This document shows, piece after piece, positions 7,275 to 15,611 of a stretch of DNA of 33,445 nucleotides. Both the position numbers and the translations under genes were made by a program. Positions within the stretch are counted from its first letter, which is position 1. Every line of letters starts with the position of its first letter. This DNA comes from a virus: IMG/VR virus record IMGVR_UViG_3300002514_000118, positions 614 to 34,058 of that record; one strand, given 5' to 3'. A model generated the notes under the pieces. The model saw only the letters and a list, made by a program, of their open reading frames with translations. It did no database searches and was not told the origin of the DNA.

Positions 7275-8121
7275 TAATCACCCCGGCGAGCTCTTCCTGG
7301 AGCTGCATTAGAATTAAAAATCTTGAAATAGAGCTATCGTTGATTTCATCAAATGATTCACTAATAATCTTATTTCTAACTTCACTAACTTTTTCAAGAA
7401 GTATAGAATTCTTAGTCTGGCTTTTAAATGAATCTAAATCAACAAGTGTTCTATCTTTTATCTCGTTTAATTTCAAGTGTATTCTGTCATTTTTTACATC
7501 AGATAGAGAAAATATATAATCTTGTATCACATCTCTTTGATCATCACTAAATTTTCCACTATACTTTTTATTAATTTTTTCTGTCATTATATTGACAACT
7601 AGCGAGTTTACATCGCTGTCTACACACTTGTCAAGGTCTGGCTCAATTTTTTCAGAAAGAAGATGTTCTGCTACTTTTGATTCATATTGAATAACTCTTG
7701 TAAGATCTGCTTGATCGTTTTTTCTCCAATCGTTTAGAAGAGTTTGAATTGTAGCATATGTTGTATACTCAGGCACTCTTCTATGATAAAAGCTAGAATC
7801 TCCAAGATTATAGTTTATGTCCCGTATAAGAGCTGATTTCTCTTTTGTTAATTTTGAAGTATTGCACCTTCTTGCTGCATTTTTAGCCTCCATCAAAATT
7901 CCCGCTGTTGCTGCAGAACTACTAACAGTTGATTTTGCAAGTGCATTAAAAAGCCTGAATTCTTTATATACTTCTGTAGATTTATCAAATCTTTTAGCTA
8001 TAATATCTAGCGCTTTTTGTGCTGATTTTTTGTCATCATTTATTAGTGAGTTTGAAATACTTCTTAGCATCAGCTCATAAATAATCCCTACATTTCTTTT
8101 CTTGTTGTGAGATTTTGGCAT
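7267..8121 (-). CDS. Conserved-looking protein between portal and prohead protease
   Basis: A 284-residue, mostly helical protein with a basic start (MPKSHNKKRNVGIIYELMLR). Charged heptad-like stretches continue to the end, where ILEKVSEVRNKIISESFDEI and LILMQLQEELAG are helical. It has no catalytic motif, Cys cluster or membrane segment that I recognise. It occupies the position of the small prohead core genes 67 and 68 of T4 but is far longer. Four bases separate it from the portal stop and eight bases overlap the protease start, so it is expressed in lockstep with both. A portal-vertex or core role is plausible from position only. Confidence 0.72.
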   Translation of the reverse strand: MPKSHNKKRNVGIIYELMLRSISNSLINDDKKSAQKALDIIAKRFDKSTEVYKEFRLFNALAKSTVSSSAATAGILMEAKNAARRCNTSKLTKEKSALIRDINYNLGDSSFYHRRVPEYTTYATIQTLLNDWRKNDQADLTRVIQYESKVAEHLLSEKIEPDLDKCVDSDVNSLVVNIMTEKINKKYSGKFSDDQRDVIQDYIFSLSDVKNDRIHLKLNEIKDRTLVDLDSFKSQTKNSILLEKVSEVRNKIISESFDEINDSSISRFLILMQLQEELAGVINE

Positions 8122-8124
8122 GAA

Positions 8125-10164
8125 CTATATCTCCTCTTCTTGTGAATCTTCTGATTCAGAAATTACTCTACTGTTATTACCTATTTTAGTCTCAAGGGAT
8201 TTTAACGTAGAACGTATCTGAGATGTCATTCTTGTTTGAATATCCATCTTATCGTCTATAAAACCTGTAATAAAGTCATCATATTCTGATAGTCTAGAAA
8301 ACTTATGAAGATCACGAGCAGGATTTATATCTTTTTTCCTTTCGCTTTTTTCTTTTTGTTTTCTAAGTTTTTCACCATCAGGATGTGATATAGAATCAGA
8401 AGCATCTTTAGGATCTGAAGAGACTAGCTTTAGGTGATCTGTGTCTGAATATCCTTTTTTATTTCTTCTCTTGCTGTTTGCTATATCTTTCTGAGCTGGG
8501 GTTTCGTCTTCTAGTAGTTTTTCATCATCAGCAAACAATTCTGATATTTGATTGACGTTATTTTGCGCTTTGATTGGCGCACTGATGTCACTTATTGAAA
8601 GATTTTTTAAACTAAATGTGCTGTCGTTTGTAAGAAGCGGCAGGCCTCTTGTGTTCATGTCATCAGATGCAACTTCTAGATCTTCTCCCTCTTCCTCGAT
8701 TCCGATATCTTCGCCTGCTTCACCTGCACCGCCTGCTTCTTCACCTTCTGGTGTAGGCAGCTTGACGGCTTCGATTTCAAGATCTTCCATCTTGTCATCT
8801 ATTCTCTGATCTCTTACTGTCTTGATATCATCGTCGGTCATGCTAAATAGCTTTTTTCTTACCCAGTCTCTACTTACCAGTCCTTCGACGCCTGCTGCAC
8901 TTGTAGCAATTTCAAATCGTGTTCTATAGAGCTCTAGCTTTTGCTGCTGTGCTATTGTTGACGGATTGGATAGCTGTAGAGCAAAGTCTAACAAGTCTTC
9001 ACCTTCAAATCCATTGCAAAATAAGTGAATTATTGCTAGCTTATTAAGCTCTGCTATAACTGTTCTCTGTATCCTATTAATGGTTCGTGAAAACCTTATA
9101 TCTTCTTGAGAAAGCGTTGCTTTTGCTCCCAGGCCTTCATCATAACCAAGATATGCTTTAGGTATTTTTAATGCAGCAAATAGTTTCTTCTGAATATATT
9201 CTACATCTTCGATTGCTGTGGCATTCGCTCCGCCAGCAAGCGTATCGATTTTTGTTCCCGATTCTGATCCTCGGACTGGAAGGTAATAATCCTCATCTAC
9301 ACTTAGTGGATTATATCTCAGATCTACTCTGCCTGTCTCTCTATTGACAACCTGGGCCTTCTTAAGCGTGGACTGGACCTGCTCCATGTAGTTGGGAATT
9401 TCTTCAGGAGGAACATTTCCTACATCTACGTAAAAAACTCTTCTCTCTGGAGATCTTACAACACGATAAACTAGCATCGCATCTTCAACAAGGATTAGCT
9501 GTCTCCATATTCTCCTAGCTGCTTCAAGAACAGAAGATCCGTATGGAAGAAATGCATCATTTCCTAAAACTCTCATATGGCACACCTGCCAATTCTCAAG
9601 AACTTGATTTCCCTGCGTAACCCACCTAAACCTCACAGCCATGGGATCTGTGGGATCAAACCCCTCTTCACGCTCAACCTCATTGACTGGCATGGGATAT
9701 CCGTTAATAATGCCATATTCTGGATCAACATCATTAAAAAGAAAGAAATCACCATATTTACACAGATTTCTGACCCACGCTGTAAGATTAAATTCGACAT
9801 TCAATATGTCATAAAAAACTTCATCTAAAAGCTTTTGAATAGTTGGATTTTCAGAATGAATGTGTAAAACTTTTCCATGCTCATCTGACGCCACAGTCTC
9901 TTCTGCGTAGATATCTAGGGCCGAGCTTATCTCAGGCGTGTATTCCATTTCACTGAAATCTGAATATCTCGCCATTCTATCATAAGTGCCGTACGCGCTC
10001 ATAGCAGTGCTGTAGACATGGCTCTGAGTCTTTCTGAACATCTCGAATGCAGACGAAGTTTTTGATGATGACTCGAAGTCTCTCACCTTTCTCTTTATAA
10101 CTGGTCCACTTCTAAAAAGTTGTGTTAGTCTTCTAAAAAGACCCTGTGAATTCATATCTGCCAT
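8125..10164 (-). CDS. 20: Portal protein, gp20-like
   Basis: Dodecameric ring at the head vertex through which DNA is packaged and to which the neck attaches. Family landmarks in order are YDRMARYSDFSEMEYTPEIS (61-80), NLCKYGDFFLF (133-143), an RSPERRVFYVDVGN segment (237-250) that is highly conserved in gp20 proteins, PVRGSESGTKIDTLAGG (296-312), and the LKIPKAYLGYDEGLGAKATL stem region (332-351), followed by DIRFSR. T4 gp20 has 524 residues; this protein has 679. The extra length is a low-complexity C-terminal tail from about residue 466, first Gly/Glu/Asp-rich (472-503) and then Lys/Ser-rich and helical to residue 679. The ATG at 10164 lies eight bases after the terminase stop. Confidence 0.95.
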   Translation of the reverse strand: MADMNSQGLFRRLTQLFRSGPVIKRKVRDFESSSKTSSAFEMFRKTQSHVYSTAMSAYGTYDRMARYSDFSEMEYTPEISSALDIYAEETVASDEHGKVLHIHSENPTIQKLLDEVFYDILNVEFNLTAWVRNLCKYGDFFLFNDVDPEYGIINGYPMPVNEVEREEGFDPTDPMAVRFRWVTQGNQVLENWQVCHMRVLGNDAFLPYGSSVLEAARRIWRQLILVEDAMLVYRVVRSPERRVFYVDVGNVPPEEIPNYMEQVQSTLKKAQVVNRETGRVDLRYNPLSVDEDYYLPVRGSESGTKIDTLAGGANATAIEDVEYIQKKLFAALKIPKAYLGYDEGLGAKATLSQEDIRFSRTINRIQRTVIAELNKLAIIHLFCNGFEGEDLLDFALQLSNPSTIAQQQKLELYRTRFEIATSAAGVEGLVSRDWVRKKLFSMTDDDIKTVRDQRIDDKMEDLEIEAVKLPTPEGEEAGGAGEAGEDIGIEEEGEDLEVASDDMNTRGLPLLTNDSTFSLKNLSISDISAPIKAQNNVNQISELFADDEKLLEDETPAQKDIANSKRRNKKGYSDTDHLKLVSSDPKDASDSISHPDGEKLRKQKEKSERKKDINPARDLHKFSRLSEYDDFITGFIDDKMDIQTRMTSQIRSTLKSLETKIGNNSRVISESEDSQEEEI

Positions 10165-10172
10165 TTAAGATC

Positions 10173-11798
10173 TCACTTAATTACCCAATCCCAATCCTTT
10201 AGAAGCTGGAGCTTTTTATTCCAGCCAGGAGAAAGAGGTGACTTTTTTACATTGTTAGGATTATCAGTTGGGTTTCTAGATGTAGCACTATGCGGGCGAC
10301 CCTCGGTAATTGCTCCAGGCATATCATCATATGTATTTCTTGTCATCTTCATAGCCTTCAACATTGCAGAGTTAAGTTCTTTAGAATTTTTACCATATTC
10401 AGAAGATGAATCATACATCCACATCCCAATGGCAAAGCTCATAACAAGATCATCATTGTATCCCTTCATAGCCTGTGCCTTGTTTCCTTTCCACACAAAT
10501 GTTTTTAATTCTTCATAGAACCTAGTTGAATAAATATTAACTTCCTTGTTTCTTATAACTTCTTCAAGTTTTGTTAATATTAAATTACGTGTTTTTCCGC
10601 TTGTTGTAAAACCTGCAATATCACTTTCCGCCTTGGGAACATAGTCTCCAATAAAGACTGATTTTCTTCTTTTATAGTAAAGGTTTGGATATTGTAGCTC
10701 TTTTAGCTTTATGATAGTAGCATATCCATAACTATTGTTTTCTGGACACAAAAGCGCTTTATTGTATTTTAATCCAAATTCATTTAAAAGCTCACCAAAT
10801 CTATCAGGGGGTATTTTTCCTTTATACTCTGCTACACATTCTCCTGCATTTAAATCAATTATATGAAATGTAGAATAGTCTCGAGAGTCTCCTCTTGCTA
10901 CATCTGCAGAAATTACGTAGCTATGCTCAGAAAGCGGATACTTCCACACCCATACATTTCTATCTACACCCAGCCTATCTTTAGGAGGAATACATGCCTC
11001 TCTTACCCACTCTATGTCATTTGAAGATAAAAACGTATCGCCAGAAGACGCGAAATCGCAAAGGTACTCTTGTGAAATCTGCCTATCAGAAAGATTTTTT
11101 GTCGTTTCATCAAACCACTCTTTGTCTCTCTCAGGATGTACATCCCACGGAATTTTTATTGGTGTAAACTCATTTAAACCAGCTTCTGCATCTGTGTAGA
11201 GCTTGTAATATTGTCCGCCTACTCCGTTTGGAGTTGATAAAATTATAACTCTACCTCCTGTAGAAATTGTAGGATAGAGCCCCATCCACAAAGAGTCAAA
11301 ATTTCTTACAAACGCTGCCTCATCTATAATAAGAAGGGAAAGTGCTTCAGATCTACCAGCGTCGTCTGATGTTGGTATGGCCTTTATAGAGGACCCGTGA
11401 CTAAACTCCAATAGCTGCTTATTGTTTGTAATAATTTCTGGCAAAACTAGCCAGCTTGGAAGACTTCTTATCATGGTCTTCACTTTTGTTATAAAGTTTT
11501 GTGCGACACTCAGCTTTGTTGCAATAACTAATATATTTTTATCTCTCTGGAAAAGAGCGAGCCACACAGCATAACCCGCAGAAAGCGTAGACATTCCAAG
11601 CTGTCTAGATTTTAAAATTATAGAGAATCTTTCACTATTAAATGTCTCGACGCAATCATCCTGAAAGGGATACGTATTAAACTTTATTAGCCCTCTTACC
11701 GGATGCTGGATCTTCATGTAAGAGTTGAAAAAATATACAGGATCTTTTCCACACTTAACAATCTCAGCTACCTGCCTCGATTTGTTAATTTTGGACAT
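10173..11798 (-). CDS. 17: Terminase large subunit, gp17-like (ATPase plus nuclease)
   Basis: Motor that drives DNA into the prohead and cuts the concatemer. In the N-terminal ATPase the Walker A-like loop is SRQLGMST (64-71), Walker B is LLIIDEAAF (155-163, with Asp159 and catalytic Glu160), and the coupling motif is STPNG (188-192). In the C-terminal RNase H-fold nuclease, acidic residues lie at Asp299 (SADVARGD), Glu353 (CPENN) and Asp449/450 (YNDDLVMSFA). The length of 541 is close to but shorter than T4 gp17 (610), and all motors and nuclease motifs are intact. The start ATG overlaps the stop of the upstream 128 aa gene (TAATG). The portal follows directly, with no sheath and tube genes between them as there are in T4. 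Confidence 0.97.
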   Translation of the reverse strand: MSKINKSRQVAEIVKCGKDPVYFFNSYMKIQHPVRGLIKFNTYPFQDDCVETFNSERFSIILKSRQLGMSTLSAGYAVWLALFQRDKNILVIATKLSVAQNFITKVKTMIRSLPSWLVLPEIITNNKQLLEFSHGSSIKAIPTSDDAGRSEALSLLIIDEAAFVRNFDSLWMGLYPTISTGGRVIILSTPNGVGGQYYKLYTDAEAGLNEFTPIKIPWDVHPERDKEWFDETTKNLSDRQISQEYLCDFASSGDTFLSSNDIEWVREACIPPKDRLGVDRNVWVWKYPLSEHSYVISADVARGDSRDYSTFHIIDLNAGECVAEYKGKIPPDRFGELLNEFGLKYNKALLCPENNSYGYATIIKLKELQYPNLYYKRRKSVFIGDYVPKAESDIAGFTTSGKTRNLILTKLEEVIRNKEVNIYSTRFYEELKTFVWKGNKAQAMKGYNDDLVMSFAIGMWMYDSSSEYGKNSKELNSAMLKAMKMTRNTYDDMPGAITEGRPHSATSRNPTDNPNNVKKSPLSPGWNKKLQLLKDWDWVIK

Positions 11799-12184
11799 TA
11801 TTCAACCTTGAACCTTGTAAATCTTTTATAGTAGGCAGTCTTTCTAGGTGAAAATGGAGACGTGGTTATCATCTCAACACTATCAGACGTTCCAGATTCT
11901 TTTACCTTTAGTGCTCTTCCAGTTGATTCTTTAAATTCTTTTTTAATAATTTTCACATAGTCACTTGTCAACTTAATAGATTCATCTTCAAATACTTTGA
12001 CTTGATCTCTTAGATTTCTTTCAGAAGCCAGGTGTACGACAGTGGTATAGTTACACGATAAGCTGTCTCCAGAAAGAGCCGTATTCATAGCCATTGTTGA
12101 ATTTCTAAAATTCCCTAATGTTGACTGTCCCCATGTATCATTGAGAATCTGTCCCAAGGCATTAATTTCACTTGTGCTTAACAT
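11798..12184 (-). CDS. Small protein coupled to the terminase, function unknown
   Basis: A 128-residue protein. The first 60 residues look like a small alpha/beta unit (MLSTSEINALGQILNDTWGQ, then YTTVVHLASERNLRDQ). Residues 65-95 form a charged helix, followed by a beta-like tail. Its stop overlaps the terminase start by one base, so the two are translationally coupled. This is where T4 has the small terminase subunit gp16, but I see no helix-turn-helix or other small-terminase signature, so I do not assign that role. The start has a GGGAG site about ten bases upstream. Confidence 0.65.
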   Translation of the reverse strand: MLSTSEINALGQILNDTWGQSTLGNFRNSTMAMNTALSGDSLSCNYTTVVHLASERNLRDQVKVFEDESIKLTSDYVKIIKKEFKESTGRALKVKESGTSDSVEMITTSPFSPRKTAYYKRFTRFKVE

Positions 12185-12202
12185 AATAAATTACTCCCAA
12201 TA

Positions 12203-12505
12203 CTAATTATGCCCATCAACTAAAAATAAATTTAGTGGTTGATTTTCAATTGTTATCTTTTGACTATCTACTTCGATTTTGGATGGTCTCCATCCTTTTT
12301 TCCAGTCAGCTCTTCTTGGCTGCGCGAACTTCATTCCACATTCAGAACAGCACCCAAAGTCTTGATAAAATTCTGGATCTTCTAGTTTATTCATAATAAA
12401 ATCACATATTGGGCAAAAAAACGCTGATTGAGAAAAATTTTCGTCTATAGTGACAGAAAATCCTGTATCATCACTATCCGTGATAGACTTTTGCGTCTTT
12501 TCCAT
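12203..12505 (-). CDS. Small zinc-ribbon protein
   Basis: A 100-residue protein with one four-cysteine zinc-binding pattern: CPIC at 31-34 and CSEC at 53-56, separated by an acidic/aromatic loop. A basic stretch (PRRADWKKGWRPSK, 63-76) follows. Such small ribbons bind nucleic acid or protein partners, but the specific function is unknown. The first 32 bases overlap the end of the Mre11-Rad50 gene, and a GGAG site within that gene serves it, so expression is tied to it. The 3' end lies 18 bases before the next start codon. Confidence 0.72.
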   Translation of the reverse strand: MEKTQKSITDSDDTGFSVTIDENFSQSAFFCPICDFIMNKLEDPEFYQDFGCCSECGMKFAQPRRADWKKGWRPSKIEVDSQKITIENQPLNLFLVDGHN

Positions 12506-15500
12506 TTTTTGTTATCTCCAGCAAATTGTCAACAGCATCTTTAATTGCATCAACGTGTGATATTATTATTATATTTTTAAACCACTTCTTAAGTGACTCT
12601 AATAATCTACTGCATGCTTCAATATTAGTTTCATCCAATGCACCAAAACCCTCATCTATGATTAACATATTTGTTTTAGTAAGAGATGAAACATTTATAA
12701 GTGCAACTCTAATTGCCAAAGATGACATCATTTTTTCCATTCCAGAAGCTAATTCAATAATTCTTCTTGAGTCTCCGTAGTTTATATAGATATCCATTGA
12801 ATTTGAATCTGAATCTGCTTCAAGCTCGACAGTAAATCCAGCTACGCCTTGCAGAATCTTTGATATTTCAGCATTAATTACCGGAAGCTGTGACATCATT
12901 ATCTGAAGAGGAATCCCTGTTTTGGATACTGCCTGTATAAAAAGATCATACACTCTTAGGTCTTTTTTAATCTTTTTCAGGTCTTTTCTGTCTTTTTTAA
13001 TCTTTTCTATTTGAACTCTTAGCTTTGCAACATTTTCAAACTTTTTTAATCTTTCTTTATCATCTGTTTTTATTTCACTTTCTAGAGATGAGATTTTTTC
13101 CCTTGCGATATATGAATGATTATCTTTGGAATACACTACTCGATCTTTCATATCTTGTAATGTCTCTATTTCTTCATGAATAGATTCTGCAATATACTTT
13201 TCTTCATTCAAAATATCATTTAGTGATATTTGTAAATTAGAGATTTCAAGAGATAGATCTGTCTGCTTTTTAGCAAAAGCATCGTGTTTTAAAATTTTCT
13301 CCTCTATCTCTTCTGCGATGACTACAGATAGAGACTTCTTTATCTCACTAAGTGACTGTAGTGATTTTTTTACGATTTTATTTTGATCATTTATAGTCTT
13401 TTTATCTTGATGAGAATCTTTTATAAATTTACAAGAAAGAAAACTAGTCCCACACGGGACTTCTGATAGTTTTTTAACTGACTTCTTTTGTCTTTTTAAT
13501 TCACTCTTGCTCTTTTCATATGCATAGTTTAATTCCAGTACAGATTTTTCAAGATCTTTTTGAATATCTAGCTTGAACTTTAAATTTTCTATTGAAAAAT
13601 CAGACTTGACAAGATCTATTTTTTCTTTTTTCTCTCTTGCTGTGTCTATTTTTTTTAAAATATTTCTTTTTGACTTTTCGACATTTTTAATCTTCTCGTC
13701 TAAGTCGACAACTATTTGTTTCTGATTTTCATAATCTGTACTTGTTATAATATCTGGGTTACTAGAGGTTGCTAGCTCTATATTGAGATCTTTTAAAAAA
13801 TTTCTTTTTTTAGAAATATCTTTTTCTATTTTTTCTATTTTCTTTTCCAGATCAAGTATATCAAACTTCCTATTGTCTATCTCTTCGTCGTAGTCTATGC
13901 TTGGGTATATCTTGGCACGAGATCTTATCTCTGATGATTCAGACTTTGCTATGTCATGCATTTTTTCAAAGACAACGAGATCTAAAAACTTAGTTAAAAT
14001 AGCTTTTCTTGCAGTTGCTTTCTCACGAATAAATGTATTCATTTCTCCCTGTGATGCCAAAGATGTCATTAGAAAATCTTCAGGCGTCCCTATCATTTTT
14101 CTTAATATTTTCTCTGTTTCCCTTCTTTGCTCTTCTGTTATATTCTCATAATATCCGTCAACTATTGATGCTTTTTTCAAATGCAAAGAAGTTGATGCAT
14201 AGACCTCACCTTTTCTAGTCTGGTGAGAGATTGTTTCTCTTTCTATCCGCATAGGGTCTCCATTGAGTGTGATGTCTATAGTTGCACTACAATTATTTTT
14301 CCTGCTATTCATTATATGAAGATTTTTTATAGATCCCCTGTCAGTAGTGTTGAATAACCCGTACATTAAAGCACCGATAATAGATGATTTACCTTTTCTA
14401 TTTTTTCCAAAAATACCAGTTATACCAGTAAGATTTTTAAAATTAACAAAATTACCGCTCCCGTACGCAAATAAGTTATCAAAGTTAATCGAATTAATTT
14501 CCCATCTTGTATTTCTCAGTGTATCTTTTTCGTCAGTCACTTGCGAAATGTATTTGTCAATTAATTGTTCTAAATTGTCAAACTCTTCATCAGAAATCTC
14601 AGAGTCTGAATAAAACTCTTTTACAAGATTCTTGTGTGTTGCTGGGTCTCTAAGATTGTCTTTACTCAGCGACCCGGCTGACGTTGTTATTTTTGAAACA
14701 TCAAAAGATGAATCAGATTTAAATACAACCTCTGTTGCATCTTTTTCTCTTTTTAAAGCGTGATACAGTTGAGTGCTTTCTGCCTGAGATATCTGGTTTT
14801 TAGATCTTATTCTAAATCTAGCTCTGTCTGGATAGCTAAAAGACTCGTCTACAGTAGACTCTACGTCTCCTTTCCAATCAATTGTAACAAAAGGCTTTGT
14901 ATGAAGAATCTGATAGAACTTGCTGGTAAAATTATTTCTATCTTTAATATCCCAAAATAAAAATCCTTTGTCTATATTTTCTCCGTAGTTTTGTTGAATT
15001 GTAGACCCTGGGTAGGCCATGGTTCGATCTTCATTTAAAAATTGAGTCTTGTGAATATCTCCAAGCAAAGCGAAATCAAATTGATCAAAAAAGTCATCTG
15101 TAACCTCTCCTTCGAGGCTAAAGTTGATATCTGTCTTTGATCCCCACACCGCACCGTGAAATAATGCTATGTTTACCTTATCTTCTTCTGGCTTTACGTT
15201 TTTCCAGCCGTCTTCATCAAAGCATGAGAACACACACCAGTTAAAATCTTCGTACCCTTTAATAGGATAAACACCCGAATCCTTATAGAGGTGTATGTTA
15301 GGATTGTTTAAAGCTGACAAGATAGGAGAGATGGCATCCTGTCTGTCATTGTTAAGCACCAGGCCGTCATGGTTGCCAAGAATTACGTGGGTGGGTGCAA
15401 TGTCAGCTAGTGAGCTAAACCACCAACAGAGACAATCTATGAGCTCTGGGGATATACCCTGCGTCTTACTGTGGACTATATCTCCGCCAATATAGATTAT

Positions 15501-15611
15501 ATCAGGCTCAAGCTCTCTAGCCTGGTCAAAAAATTGAGAAAAAGACTCTCTATATTCATCATGTCTAGATAAACCCCTCCAGTGAATATCAGCTATATGA
15601 ATAATTTTCAT
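12474..15611 (-). CDS. Fused Mre11-like nuclease and Rad50-like ATPase (gp47-gp46 in one chain)
   Basis: A 1045-residue protein that processes DNA ends for recombination-dependent replication. The N-terminal calcineurin-like phosphoesterase has ADIHW (Asp8, His10), IGGD (Asp44), GNHD (80-82), FHG (His152) and LGDIH (Asp185, His187), the complete metal set of Mre11/SbcD/gp47. Residues 370-1045 are a Rad50/SbcC/gp46 ATPase with Walker A GKNRKGKSS (402-410), a Q-loop ASQGEMN (519-525), and long coiled coils (about 580-715 and 740-890). A cysteine pair at the coil tip (C720, C727) precedes the ABC signature ELASGMEKM (953-961), Walker B MLIIDEGFGALD (982-993) and switch His1019. T4 and cellular versions are two separate proteins. 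Here one uninterrupted frame joins them through a capping-like region of about 130 residues (240-370). The start overlaps the methyltransferase stop as ATGA. Confidence 0.95.
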   Translation of the reverse strand: MKIIHIADIHWRGLSRHDEYRESFSQFFDQARELEPDIIYIGGDIVHSKTQGISPELIDCLCWWFSSLADIAPTHVILGNHDGLVLNNDRQDAISPILSALNNPNIHLYKDSGVYPIKGYEDFNWCVFSCFDEDGWKNVKPEEDKVNIALFHGAVWGSKTDINFSLEGEVTDDFFDQFDFALLGDIHKTQFLNEDRTMAYPGSTIQQNYGENIDKGFLFWDIKDRNNFTSKFYQILHTKPFVTIDWKGDVESTVDESFSYPDRARFRIRSKNQISQAESTQLYHALKREKDATEVVFKSDSSFDVSKITTSAGSLSKDNLRDPATHKNLVKEFYSDSEISDEEFDNLEQLIDKYISQVTDEKDTLRNTRWEINSINFDNLFAYGSGNFVNFKNLTGITGIFGKNRKGKSSIIGALMYGLFNTTDRGSIKNLHIMNSRKNNCSATIDITLNGDPMRIERETISHQTRKGEVYASTSLHLKKASIVDGYYENITEEQRRETEKILRKMIGTPEDFLMTSLASQGEMNTFIREKATARKAILTKFLDLVVFEKMHDIAKSESSEIRSRAKIYPSIDYDEEIDNRKFDILDLEKKIEKIEKDISKKRNFLKDLNIELATSSNPDIITSTDYENQKQIVVDLDEKIKNVEKSKRNILKKIDTAREKKEKIDLVKSDFSIENLKFKLDIQKDLEKSVLELNYAYEKSKSELKRQKKSVKKLSEVPCGTSFLSCKFIKDSHQDKKTINDQNKIVKKSLQSLSEIKKSLSVVIAEEIEEKILKHDAFAKKQTDLSLEISNLQISLNDILNEEKYIAESIHEEIETLQDMKDRVVYSKDNHSYIAREKISSLESEIKTDDKERLKKFENVAKLRVQIEKIKKDRKDLKKIKKDLRVYDLFIQAVSKTGIPLQIMMSQLPVINAEISKILQGVAGFTVELEADSDSNSMDIYINYGDSRRIIELASGMEKMMSSLAIRVALINVSSLTKTNMLIIDEGFGALDETNIEACSRLLESLKKWFKNIIIISHVDAIKDAVDNLLEITKNGKDAKVYHG

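Noticed and set aside
11798-12184. Small terminase subunit (gp16-like) for the 128 aa protein
   Set aside because: The position fits, but I see no helix-turn-helix or oligomerisation coiled-coil signature, so the function is left open.
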